Of a stretch of 8,696 nt of DNA, positions 1 through 7,487 are shown one piece after another (within the stretch, counting starts at the first letter, position 1; each line of letters starts with the position of its first letter). A program made the translations under genes and the position numbers. The DNA is taken from NCBI GenBank assembly GCA_013821025.1, contig JACDHN010000087.1, positions 1 to 8,696 of the forward strand, written 5' to 3'. The DNA comes from Acidimicrobiia bacterium. GTDB taxonomy: Bacteria > Actinomycetota > Acidimicrobiia > Acidimicrobiales > Ilumatobacteraceae. The notes under the pieces were generated by a model that saw only the letters and a list, made by a program, of their open reading frames with translations, was not told the origin of the DNA and did no database searches.

Positions 1-639
1 CCGATTCCGCGGGTACAAGCTCGGCGAGCGGTTCAGTGGCTTCAGCGACGCCCCGTCATACGAGGACGCCAGGCGCATCGGCGAGTACGTTGTCGAGCTG
101 TTCGTGTCGGGCGAGGTGGACCGAGTGGAGCTCGTGTACACCCGTTTCATCTCTGTCGGCAACCAGGAGGTCGTGCTACGTCCGCTGGTGCCGCTGACGG
201 TGGAGACCATCGCCGGTGGCGACGGAAAGGCCGGGACGGACGACGGCTCTGGCGGCGACTACGAGTTCGAGCCCGAACCGGCCACCATCTTCGACACCCT
301 GCTTCCCCGCTACGTAGAGGCCCGCGTCTACGCAGGACTGCTGAACGCCGCTGCCTCCGAGCACGCCTTCCGCCAGCGAGCCATGAAGTCGGCCACCGAC
401 AACGCCGAGGAGCTGATCAAGACGCTCAGCCGCATCATGAACCGGGCCCGCCAGGACTCCATCACCACCGAGATCATGGAGATCGTCGGCGGCGCCGAGG
501 CCCTCGGCTCGGGAGCCGACACCCGCTCGCCGCGCTCGGTCGATGAGACCGATCCGCTCATCCACTTCGCCGAGAGAACCTTCACACGGGGGGCTCCGCC
601 CCCGTGGACCCCCCAAGAACCTGACCAGGAGACACCGTC

Positions 640-643
<4 letters not shown>
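1..643 (+). CDS. atpG: ATP synthase F1 subunit gamma, 3' part (5' end outside window)
   Basis: This is the C-terminal part of the gamma subunit, the central rotor shaft of F1 that turns inside the alpha3beta3 head and couples proton flow to ATP synthesis. The first full codon is at position 2, giving 213 visible residues. The Rossmann-like part of gamma is followed by an acidic, Gly-rich insert (about visible residues 72-92). Next comes the diagnostic C-terminal helix, containing LLPRYVEARVYAGLL, ASEHAFRQRAMKSATDNAEE and EIVGGAEAL. Gamma proteins usually end within a few residues of that last motif. Here the frame continues for about 45 more residues, a polar and then Pro-rich tail ending PDQETPS, so the protein is unusually long at its C-terminus. 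The stop overlaps the atpD start (ATGA at 640-643), which implies translational coupling. The identity is certain; the role of the tail is unknown. Confidence 0.96.
585..606 (+). other. Strong hairpin at the atpG-atpD junction
   Basis: CACGGGGG at 585-592 pairs perfectly with CCCCCGTG at 599-606 around a 6-nt loop (GCTCCG). This 8-bp GC-rich stem lies inside the coding sequence of the gamma tail and ends 20 nt before the atpD Shine-Dalgarno sequence (AGGAG, 627-631). No T-run follows, so it is not a typical intrinsic terminator. It may affect mRNA processing or translation of atpD, or be a relic of a palindromic repeat element. The structure is seen; the function is inferred. Confidence 0.6.
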
Positions 644-2091
<1,448 letters not shown>

Positions 2092-2093
2092 TC

Positions 2094-2351
2094 GTGCGTG
2101 TCGAGGTGGTCTCGCCGGAGGACGTGTTGTTCAGCGGGGACGCTACGCAAGTGATCACGCGCACGTCCGAAGGTGAGGTGGCGTTCCTCTCGAACCATGC
2201 ACCGTTCCTGGGGCTGCTCGTGGACAACCAGACCCGGATCTTCACCGAAGGCGGCGACATCGTCAGCGTTGACGTGCACGGCGGCTTCGTGGAGGTCAGC
2301 AACGACAAGGTGGCCATCCTGTGTGATGCCGCCGAGGTGTCGAGCGGGTAA
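2094..2351 (+). CDS. atpC: ATP synthase F1 subunit epsilon, short form (N-terminal domain only)
   Basis: Epsilon belongs to the rotor stalk and links gamma to the c-ring. In many bacteria its C-terminal helices also inhibit ATP hydrolysis. The GTG start at 2094 lies 2 nt after the atpD stop and 8 nt after AAGGAG (2080-2085), so the gene is clearly co-translated with atpD. The 85 residues match the N-terminal beta-sandwich: MRVEVVSPEDVLFSGDA at the start, then FLSNHAPFLGLL and a GGFVEVSNDKVAILCD strand pair. The protein then stops (CDAAEVSSG) where family members usually continue with two alpha-helices to about 120-140 residues. The inhibitory C-terminal domain is therefore absent. The final 56 bp overlap the opposing VOC gene, so truncation by a rearrangement is possible. 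A naturally short epsilon is the alternative. Identity is strong. Confidence 0.95.
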   Translation: MRVEVVSPEDVLFSGDATQVITRTSEGEVAFLSNHAPFLGLLVDNQTRIFTEGGDIVSVDVHGGFVEVSNDKVAILCDAAEVSSG

Positions 2352-2748
2352 TCCCGGCCGGGCGCTCGCCGGCGTCGTCGGGTGCGCAGACCTCGAGCTC
2401 CATGCCGTCGGGGTCGCGGAAGAACAGCGACCACAGGTCGCCGAGTTGCTGGATCTCACCGATGTCGGCACCGGCGTCGACGAGCCCGTCGCGCATCGTC
2501 TCGAGCGTGGCGAGCGAGTCGACGCTGATGGCGAAATGGTCGATCGCGCCGCGGCCGCCCTGCACGTGCCGGTCTCCCAGAATCGCGTCGGGGGCGACCT
2601 CGAAGATGTTGAGCACCGAGCCGCCGCCGATGTCGACGACGGCCATCCGAGGATGGTCGTCGGTGGCCGACAACGCTGCGGCATCACCACGGTCGATCAG
2701 CGAACGGTGGCGTCGGTCAGGAGGGGCCTGGTTGGAGTCGTTCAGCAT
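2296..2748 (-). CDS. VOC (glyoxalase/bleomycin-resistance fold) family protein, incomplete first module
   Basis: VOC proteins are small metal-binding enzymes or binding proteins built from two beta-alpha-beta-beta-beta modules. This 150-residue protein has a convincing second module, residues 66-122: GAIDHFAISVDSL with likely ligand His71, a helix TLETMRDGLVDAGADIG, then WSLFFRDPDGMELEV with likely ligand Glu119. Residues 35-51 (MAVVDIGGGSVLNIFEV) fit the last strands of module one. The first 34 residues do not look like the usual opening strand and helix, so a ligand position may be missing. The start is supported by GAGAGGA just upstream. The gene lies 28 nt after the lipoprotein gene on the same strand and is probably co-transcribed. 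The last 20 or so residues are encoded antisense to the end of atpC and look like read-through. The substrate is unknown. It may be a degenerating gene. Confidence 0.72.
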   Translation of the reverse strand: MLNDSNQAPPDRRHRSLIDRGDAAALSATDDHPRMAVVDIGGGSVLNIFEVAPDAILGDRHVQGGRGAIDHFAISVDSLATLETMRDGLVDAGADIGEIQQLGDLWSLFFRDPDGMELEVCAPDDAGERPAGITRSTPRRHHTGWPPCRC

Positions 2749-2776
2749 GTTCCTCTCTCGGGTTCGAGACTTGGTG

Positions 2777-3592
2777 TCACGGCTCCGGTTGATGGACAGT
2801 GAATTCGTGCCAGCGGATGTCCATCTGTTCGTGGACCGGGAATGTCCAGGCTTGGAGGCCGGGGACGCCGTTGCCGAGCGGATCGTTGTCGGTGGCCTGT
2901 AGCACCTCGACGCCGTTCAGGGTCATCGACAGTTGGGCGTCGCCGTTGGCGTCATCTACACAGGCGCCTTCGATCGCGATCGGCTCGCCGGCGGGCAGGT
3001 TGACGTCGCCGGTTTCGGCCAACACGTCGAGGTTGCCTTCGCTGTCGGCGTGGCGGATGGCGGCGAAGCCGTCGCGGGCCACGAACTCGTACCACTGCCA
3101 CTCGGCGTCGCTGTCGGGTGTCTCGCGGCAGAACACGCCGATCACCCCGCCGCCGGCCAGGATCGTCACCTCGGCGCGCACCGCCACGTCGCGCATGTCG
3201 AGCTCACTGCGGTCGTACTGTTCGCCGAGAACGGCTGGTAGCTGGTGGGCCACACTTCCCTTGAACTTCCACACGTGATCGCCGTCGGCGAAGGCCGTTG
3301 ATCCGTACTGCGGGTCATCGATGACGCCCCAACCGTTGCGGTCGTCGTCGAACGAATCCGTGAAGAGCGTCTGGCCGGGTTGGAGATCAGCTTCCGGCAT
3401 CGTCTCGGGAACCGTGTTCGCTGCTGCCGTTGTCGATGCGGTTGCCGCGGCGACCGTTGTCGGTGCCGGCGTCGACGCGCTTGGCGTCGTGCCACCGCCG
3501 GTTTCGGCGGTGGAGTTGTCGTTGTCGTCCCCGCAACCGGCCGCGCCCAAGGCGCCGACGAGGAGCAGCCCCGCCCAGTTCTTGACTCCCAT
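2777..3592 (-). CDS. Putative secreted lipoprotein with beta-rich (LamG/jelly-roll-like) domain
   Basis: The protein has 271 residues. It starts with a short basic stretch and a hydrophobic signal segment, then a lipobox ending AAGC with Cys20 as the expected lipidated residue. This predicts a lipoprotein anchored outside the membrane. Residues 21-66 are a Thr/Ala/Ser/Pro-rich spacer. From about residue 75 (TLFTDSFDDDRNGWGVIDD) to the end is a beta-rich domain of alternating strands with many Trp and Asp residues. It resembles concanavalin/LamG-like jelly-roll domains of actinobacterial surface proteins, and Cys155 and Cys211 could form a disulfide. I chose the start at 3592, not an upstream ATG at 3637, because AAAGGAG lies just before it and the signal peptide begins there. 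The VOC gene follows, and the response-regulator operon diverges from it. No enzymatic motif is recognised. Ligand and role are unknown. Confidence 0.75.
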   Translation of the reverse strand: MGVKNWAGLLLVGALGAAGCGDDNDNSTAETGGGTTPSASTPAPTTVAAATASTTAAANTVPETMPEADLQPGQTLFTDSFDDDRNGWGVIDDPQYGSTAFADGDHVWKFKGSVAHQLPAVLGEQYDRSELDMRDVAVRAEVTILAGGGVIGVFCRETPDSDAEWQWYEFVARDGFAAIRHADSEGNLDVLAETGDVNLPAGEPIAIEGACVDDANGDAQLSMTLNGVEVLQATDNDPLGNGVPGLQAWTFPVHEQMDIRWHEFTVHQPEP

Positions 3593-3616
3593 GATGTCTC
3601 CTTTGTCGTGGCGTCG

Positions 3617-3645
3617 ACAGTACGCAGCGGAACTCACGCTGTCAT
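3617..3645 (-). promoter_or_regulatory. Candidate promoter for the lipoprotein-VOC unit
   Basis: Reading the - strand, ATGACA (3645-3640, 5 of 6 matches to TTGACA) is followed after exactly 17 nt by TACTGT (3622-3617), which fits a TANNNT -10 box. Transcription would start near 3610, leaving about an 18-nt leader that contains the AAAGGAG ribosome site. The spacing is ideal but the -10 match is modest. This is a prediction from sequence only. Confidence 0.45.
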
Positions 3646-3646
3646 C

Positions 3647-3680
3647 GGGGCCAGCCCGGCGCGTCGCGTGGGGCCAGCCC
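3647..3680. repeat. 11-bp direct repeat in the divergent intergenic region
   Basis: GGGGCCAGCCC occurs at 3647-3657 and again at 3670-3680, a start-to-start distance of 23 bp (about two helical turns). Both copies lie between the lipoprotein gene and the signalling operon, just upstream of the candidate lipoprotein promoter. Tandem same-face sites would suit a dimeric NarL-type regulator or another transcription factor. The repeat is exact; its role is inferred and could be chance in GC-rich DNA. Confidence 0.4.
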
Positions 3681-3717
3681 TCTAGGCAGGTCGTTGCGAC
3701 GGAACGAAGATGAGGTG

Positions 3718-4068
3718 ATGGGTCGCACGGTTCTCATAGTCGACGACCAGTCCGAGTTCCGGCTGCTCGCCAGGGAGCTGCTGGAAGCGGACGGGTTCGT
3801 CGTCGTCGGCGAGGCCGGCGATGTGCAGGGGGCGCTCGGAGCGGCGCGCGATCTGCGGCCCGACGTCGTCCTCCTCGACGTGCGTCTGCCCGATGGAAGC
3901 GGTGTGGACGCCGCCCGCACCATGCAGACCGGGCCGGCGCCGCCAGTGGTGGTGCTGACCTCGACCGCCGATTACACGGATGAAGCCCGCCAATGCGGCG
4001 CCACCGGCTTCATCCCCAAGGGCCTCCTCAGCGGTCCCGTCCTGCGGGCCGTACTCGAGGCCGCGTGA
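3718..4068 (+). CDS. Receiver-only response regulator (CheY-like)
   Basis: This 116-residue single receiver domain has no output domain. It carries the acidic pair Asp9/Asp10 (TVLIVDD), phospho-acceptor Asp54 (VVLLDVRLPDG), the conserved Thr/Ser at 81-82 (VVLTSTAD) and Lys101 (GFIPKG), so it should be phosphorylatable. The ATG at 3718 places the first beta-strand directly after the start. In-frame alternatives are a GTG one codon earlier and a TTG at 3694; no ribosome site decides clearly between them. It ends in a GTGA overlap with the histidine kinase start (4065-4068), so the two are translationally coupled. It probably exchanges phosphate with the kinase next door and modulates the signal as a sink, competitor or protein-binding switch. 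That role is inferred from context; the domain call is firm. Confidence 0.9.
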   Translation: MGRTVLIVDDQSEFRLLARELLEADGFVVVGEAGDVQGALGAARDLRPDVVLLDVRLPDGSGVDAARTMQTGPAPPVVVLTSTADYTDEARQCGATGFIPKGLLSGPVLRAVLEAA

Positions 4069-5813
4069 AGCCGGCCCCGCGGCTGCCGTGGCTGCTCGTC
4101 GCGGTCGGGATCACGTGGGCGTGGCTCGCCACCCGGCAACAACAGCGAGCGGGCCGCCCCTTGACGTTCCTGGTGTCGGACGTAGTCCCCGGGTTGGTGA
4201 TGATCGCGGCCGGACTGCTCATCCGGTCGCGCCGCCCGCAGAACCGGTGCTGGTGGCTGCTCGTCGCTGCCAGCTTCGCTTGGTACGTCGGCGACTTCGA
4301 GCACTCGACCAACGACGATGTTGTGCTCGGCGCCTTCGCGTTCGGGGGGTGGTACGGCCTCTTCCTCGGCTGGGCGGTGCTCGCCTTCCCGAGCGGACGG
4401 CTGCAGCATCACCGCGACAAGGTGTTGGTCGCCGCGCTGTTCGCCTTGCTGGCAGCCCGTTCCGTGTCCCGGGTGTTTCTCCACGTCCGGCCCGACTTCG
4501 CCGGCTACGGCGTCGAGAATCGCTTCCTCCCGATTTCCGATGACCGCTGGTGGCGGATGGTCGAGGACGTGTTCGCCTGGGGTTACGCGGCGACGATGCT
4601 GGGACTGTTGGTCAGCGTCGCCGACCGCTGGCTCCGATCGAGCCGACCTGGTCGCCGGATGGTGTCGCCGGCGCTGTCCGCGGCCACGGCGTTGGCGGCC
4701 GCCGTCGCTTACGAGTACGCGATCGGATGGAACGCCGATGTTCCTGTAGCAACCGGGCTGCCTATCTACTACGTCGTGTGGTGGGCGTACGCCGCCGTGG
4801 CGTTGGCGCTCGTCATCGGGCTGCTCCGCCTACGAGGGACCCGGTCGGCCGTCGTCGACCTCGTCGCCGAGCTCGGCCACGACGCGCCGCCGGCCCGGCT
4901 GGGCGACGCGCTGGGTCGCGCTCTCGGCGACGCCAGCCTCACGCTGCTGCCGTGGTCGGCTGCGGCCGAGAGTTACGTCGACGACCGTGCCCGGCCCGTC
5001 CAGCTGCCCGTCGACCAGCCCAACCGCGCCATCACCCGCATCGAGCGACGCGGGGGGCCGGTCGCCGCCCTCGTGCACGACATCGCCCTGCTGGAGGATC
5101 CCGGGCTCGTCAACGCCATCGTCGCCGCGGTACGTCTGACGGTCGACAACGAGCAACTGCAGGCCGAGATCGAAACCCAGCTCGCCGAGGTCGCCGCGTC
5201 GCGGTCGCGGATCGTCGCCGCCGGCGACGCCGAGCGCCGGCGCATCGAGCGCGACCTCCACGACGGCGCGCAGCAGCGCCTGGTCACGATCGCACTGGCC
5301 CTACGGCTGGCCGAGACGCGCCTGGACGGCGACGCCAGCCCGCGAGTCCGAGCGGTCCTGTCGCAAGCGGTGCAGGACCTCGGCGACGCCATCGACGAGC
5401 TGCGCAACCTTGCCCGCGGCATCCATCCAGCCATCCTCAGCGAATCAGGGCTCGGTGCCGCGATCGAGTCCCTCGTCAGCCGGTCACCGCTACCGGTGCG
5501 TCTCGACATCGATTTGGCCGATGAACCGTCAGGCGCGATCGCCGCCGCCGCATACTTCGCCGTGTCCGAGGCGCTCACCAACGTCGTGAAGCACGCCAAC
5601 GCCCAGGACGTCACGGTGCGCGCCGTCGCAAGTGATGGCATGATCCGCGTCGAGGTCATCGACGACGGAGACGGCGGCGCCAACGCTTATGGCGGAAGCG
5701 GACTCCGGGGCGTTGCCGACCGAGTCGCCTCCGTCGGCGGCACCTTACGCCTCCACAGCCCGGCCGCAGGTGGCACACGCGTCGAAGTTGAGCTGCCGTG
5801 CGCGTTGTCATAG
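4065..5813 (+). CDS. Multi-pass membrane sensor histidine kinase, NarL-partner type (HisKA_3)
   Basis: This 582-residue sensor kinase has an N-terminal half (about 7-257) with roughly eight hydrophobic stretches, including LPWLLVAVGITWAWLA near the start and a segment at 235-255, so it sits in the cytoplasmic membrane. Residues 260-365 form a cytoplasmic GAF-like linker, followed by a helical segment, 361-395. The HisKA_3 dimerisation motif ERRRIERDLHDGAQQRL places the phospho-acceptor at His399. The ATPase domain follows with the N box SEALTNVVKHA (Asn506), the D/G1 box VIDDGDGG (533-538) and the G2 region GSGLRGVADRV. All catalytic elements are present. The GTG start at 4065 overlaps the preceding stop and has GAGG at 4057-4060. 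The gene overlaps the next regulator by 16 nt. The stimulus is unknown; the many membrane helices suggest a membrane-borne or lipid-soluble signal, which is inference only. Confidence 0.93.
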   Translation: MKPAPRLPWLLVAVGITWAWLATRQQQRAGRPLTFLVSDVVPGLVMIAAGLLIRSRRPQNRCWWLLVAASFAWYVGDFEHSTNDDVVLGAFAFGGWYGLFLGWAVLAFPSGRLQHHRDKVLVAALFALLAARSVSRVFLHVRPDFAGYGVENRFLPISDDRWWRMVEDVFAWGYAATMLGLLVSVADRWLRSSRPGRRMVSPALSAATALAAAVAYEYAIGWNADVPVATGLPIYYVVWWAYAAVALALVIGLLRLRGTRSAVVDLVAELGHDAPPARLGDALGRALGDASLTLLPWSAAAESYVDDRARPVQLPVDQPNRAITRIERRGGPVAALVHDIALLEDPGLVNAIVAAVRLTVDNEQLQAEIETQLAEVAASRSRIVAAGDAERRRIERDLHDGAQQRLVTIALALRLAETRLDGDASPRVRAVLSQAVQDLGDAIDELRNLARGIHPAILSESGLGAAIESLVSRSPLPVRLDIDLADEPSGAIAAAAYFAVSEALTNVVKHANAQDVTVRAVASDGMIRVEVIDDGDGGANAYGGSGLRGVADRVASVGGTLRLHSPAAGGTRVEVELPCALS

Positions 5814-6457
5814 TCGAGGACCATGCGCTGCTGCGCGCCGGGCTCGTGGAACTCCTCACCGCGGCCGGTTTCGACATCGCTGGCCAAGCCGGTGACGCCC
5901 AAGAACTGCTCGAGCTCGTCCGCCACACGATCCCCGACGTCGTTGTCCTCGACATCCGGATGCCGCCCACCCACACCCTCGAAGGGTTGCAGGCGGCCCG
6001 GGCGATCCGCGACGAGCACGGCACGGCGATCGGGATCGTCCTGCTCTCCCAGTACGTCGAAGCGCGCCACGCCGTGGACCTGCTCGTCGACGGAGCCGCC
6101 GGGGTCGGCTACCTGCTCAAGGACCGCATCCTCGACCCGGCCGAGTTGACCGATGCCATCCGCAGGGTCGGCAACGGTGGATCGGCCATCGACCCGATCG
6201 TCATCGAGCAGCTGCTCAAACGGCGACAGACCGACGGTCCACTCGCCGCCCTCACCGATCGTGAACGCGAAGTGCTCTTCGGGATGGCCGAAGGCCGATC
6301 TAATCAATCCATCGCCGCCAAGCTGCACATCAGCGACAAGACCGTCGAAGCGTGCACCGGCCGCATCTTCACCAAGCTCGGGCTCGAACCCGGACCCGAC
6401 GACCACCGGCGTGTCCGAGCCGTACTCACCCACCTTAAGGCGACCGACAAATACTGA
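5798..6457 (+). CDS. NarL/FixJ-family DNA-binding response regulator
   Basis: This 219-residue transcription factor is the expected partner of the kinase just upstream. The receiver domain (1-122) has Glu7/Asp8 (VVIVEDH), phospho-acceptor Asp52 in VVVLDIRMPPTHT, Ser84 and Lys108 (YLLKDR). The LuxR-type helix-turn-helix (about 149-213) starts LTDREREVLFGMAEGRSNQ and continues ISDKTVEACTGRIFTKLGL. The MPPTHT signature is common among actinobacterial NarL-type regulators paired with HisKA_3 kinases. The GTG start at 5798 lies inside the kinase gene (16-nt overlap), indicating coupled translation, and no strong ribosome site is visible. At the end of the recognition helix most relatives have a His where this protein has Cys186 (VEAC). 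It is the likely output of the operon. Autoregulation at the repeats near 3650-3680 is possible but unproven. Confidence 0.93.
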   Translation: MRVVIVEDHALLRAGLVELLTAAGFDIAGQAGDAQELLELVRHTIPDVVVLDIRMPPTHTLEGLQAARAIRDEHGTAIGIVLLSQYVEARHAVDLLVDGAAGVGYLLKDRILDPAELTDAIRRVGNGGSAIDPIVIEQLLKRRQTDGPLAALTDREREVLFGMAEGRSNQSIAAKLHISDKTVEACTGRIFTKLGLEPGPDDHRRVRAVLTHLKATDKY

Positions 6458-6658
6458 GCAACAGGCGTCAACGATGGCCGCCGTCGCCCTCCTCGACGCC
6501 CTCGCCGTTCCCATCGTGCTCGACGACGCTGTGTTCTTCCAACGGGGGGCGGTTCGACGGCGGCGGTCGTCGTTGAGGGCAATGTCGATGGTGACCGCCA
6601 CTCCCGAACTCACCCTGGTCACGTCGAGCAGCCCGTCGGTATCCGACGACCAGTCGAT
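6458..6658. other. No gene recognised between the regulator and the integrase remnant
   Basis: This stretch follows the response-regulator stop. An ATG at 6474 opens a frame beginning MAAVALLDALAVPIVLDD that continues past the integrase remnant, but it has no ribosome site, no recognisable domain, and soon becomes Arg/Ser-rich as expected of a non-coding frame. The frame that encodes the integrase remnant is open through here but has no ATG or GTG. No clear terminator hairpin with a T-run is seen. It may be decayed sequence belonging to the neighbouring remnant. Confidence 0.4.
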
Positions 6659-6938
6659 CCACGGACCCTCGAGTCGTATCGCACTGATCTGCGTCAGTTC
6701 TTCCAGTGGGCTTCCGACGTCGCGCTGGCACCGCTGGCGGCGTCGCGCGCTCATGTCGAGCTGTACCGGTCGTCGATGGAGGAGCGCGCGCTCGCCCCGG
6801 CGACGATCGATCGCCGACTCTCAAACGGTGTGTGGCTCCTACCGGTTTGCGCACATCGACGGCCACATCCCCGCCAACCGAGCGCAATACGTTCGCCGAC
6901 CACGCGCGTACGCGACGACGCAGCACCAAAGAACGTGA
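6659..6938 (+). pseudogene. Tyrosine recombinase (phage-type integrase) remnant: core-binding domain only, frameshifted
   Basis: Tyrosine recombinases start with a SAM-like core-binding domain that grips the DNA next to the crossover site. From 6659 one frame reads PRTLESYRTDLRQFFQWASD, then HVELYRSSMEERALAPATID and RRLS, a typical core-binding domain. After TCAAACGG (AAA at 6823-6825) similarity jumps to the next frame: VCGSYRFAHIDGHIPAN then QYVRRP, ending about 6911, with a stop at 6936-6938. One extra A in the AAA run would explain the shift. No start codon lies upstream in the first frame, and the catalytic domain with the Arg-His-Arg-Tyr residues is absent: the opposing gene starts its 3' end at 6948. 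This is a dead fragment, probably of an old mobile element or recombinase gene. The family call rests on my recognition of the motif series, not on a search. Confidence 0.75.
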
Positions 6939-6947
6939 GGCGTTCGA

Positions 6948-7487
6948 TCAGAACGACCAGCGGGTGGCGCCGCCGGGCTCTTTCGTGGCGACGGCGTAGA
7001 CGTTTTCCAGGGTCATCTCGTAGACGTACCAGGGTGGCGGGCCGGCGCTCGGGGCGCTGTACTCGTGGGTGAAGCCGCCGTCAGTGACCGTGGGCGCCCA
7101 CCCGCCCTCAGCGAAGACGCCTGCCAGCTTCTGCAGCAAGGCGTCGTCCGTGACGCGATGGGCCTGCCCCTCGAGCGCCACGTCGTAGCCGTGCACGGCG
7201 ACGCCGAGGGAGCACTTCGGGTTGCGCTCGACGTTGCGCGCCTTGCGCGACTTCGGGCCGGCGCGGAAGTAGTACTTGCCGTCGAGCCAGCAGGCGCCCA
7301 CGGCGGTCATGTGCGGGCTCCCGTCGGCGTCTGCGGTGGCCAACCAGAAGGTGTGGTGGTCGGGCCCGCCGCTGCCCGGTTCCTGGGTGAGGTTGGCCTC
7401 GAGCGGGCGACGCACGTCGGCCCAGTCGAGCGGTGCGAGCTCGTAGAGGTCGGCGAGGTTCTTTGCCCGGGGTTCGGTAGCAGTCAT
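6948..7487 (-). CDS. Pyridoxamine-phosphate-oxidase-like FMN/F420-binding split-barrel protein
   Basis: This 179-residue protein belongs to the flavin/deazaflavin split-barrel oxidoreductases, which bind FMN or coenzyme F420 and reduce small organic substrates or act in redox defence. Visible features: the first strands FWLATADADGSPHMTAVGAC (47-66), then KYYFRAGPKSRKARNVERNP (71-90) with the family's phosphate-binding Ser/Lys/Arg-Asn pattern, the strand CSLGVAVHGYDVALEGQAHR (92-111), and the C-terminal YVYEMTLENVYAV and GATRWSF ending, which are usual in actinobacterial members. The length is normal. The ATG at 7487 has no Shine-Dalgarno sequence. A possible small upstream frame ends in an ATGA overlap with it. 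It converges on the integrase remnant. FMN versus F420 use cannot be decided by eye; the actinobacterial setting makes F420 plausible. Confidence 0.87.
   Translation of the reverse strand: MTATEPRAKNLADLYELAPLDWADVRRPLEANLTQEPGSGGPDHHTFWLATADADGSPHMTAVGACWLDGKYYFRAGPKSRKARNVERNPKCSLGVAVHGYDVALEGQAHRVTDDALLQKLAGVFAEGGWAPTVTDGGFTHEYSAPSAGPPPWYVYEMTLENVYAVATKEPGGATRWSF

Noticed and set aside
2341..2368. Intrinsic terminator between atpC and the VOC gene
   Set aside because: A 6-bp stem with an internal palindrome exists, but the loop is long and no T-run follows on either strand. It is mentioned only as part of the junction finding.
2173..2802. 209-codon open frame on the + strand after atpC
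   Set aside because: It could have been a lost epsilon C-terminal domain, but it is antisense to the VOC domain and shows no epsilon-like helices.
3593..3717. Promoter for the response-regulator operon
   Set aside because: I looked for -35/-10 pairs on the + strand. TAGGCA at 3683-3688 is the best -10-like hexamer but has no partner at a suitable distance, so no promoter is called.
5687..6754. 355-codon open frame on the - strand
   Set aside because: It runs antisense through the NarL regulator and the integrase remnant. One stretch (about 6560-6690) looks protein-like but matches no family I know, and it is the exact antisense of the recombinase frame.
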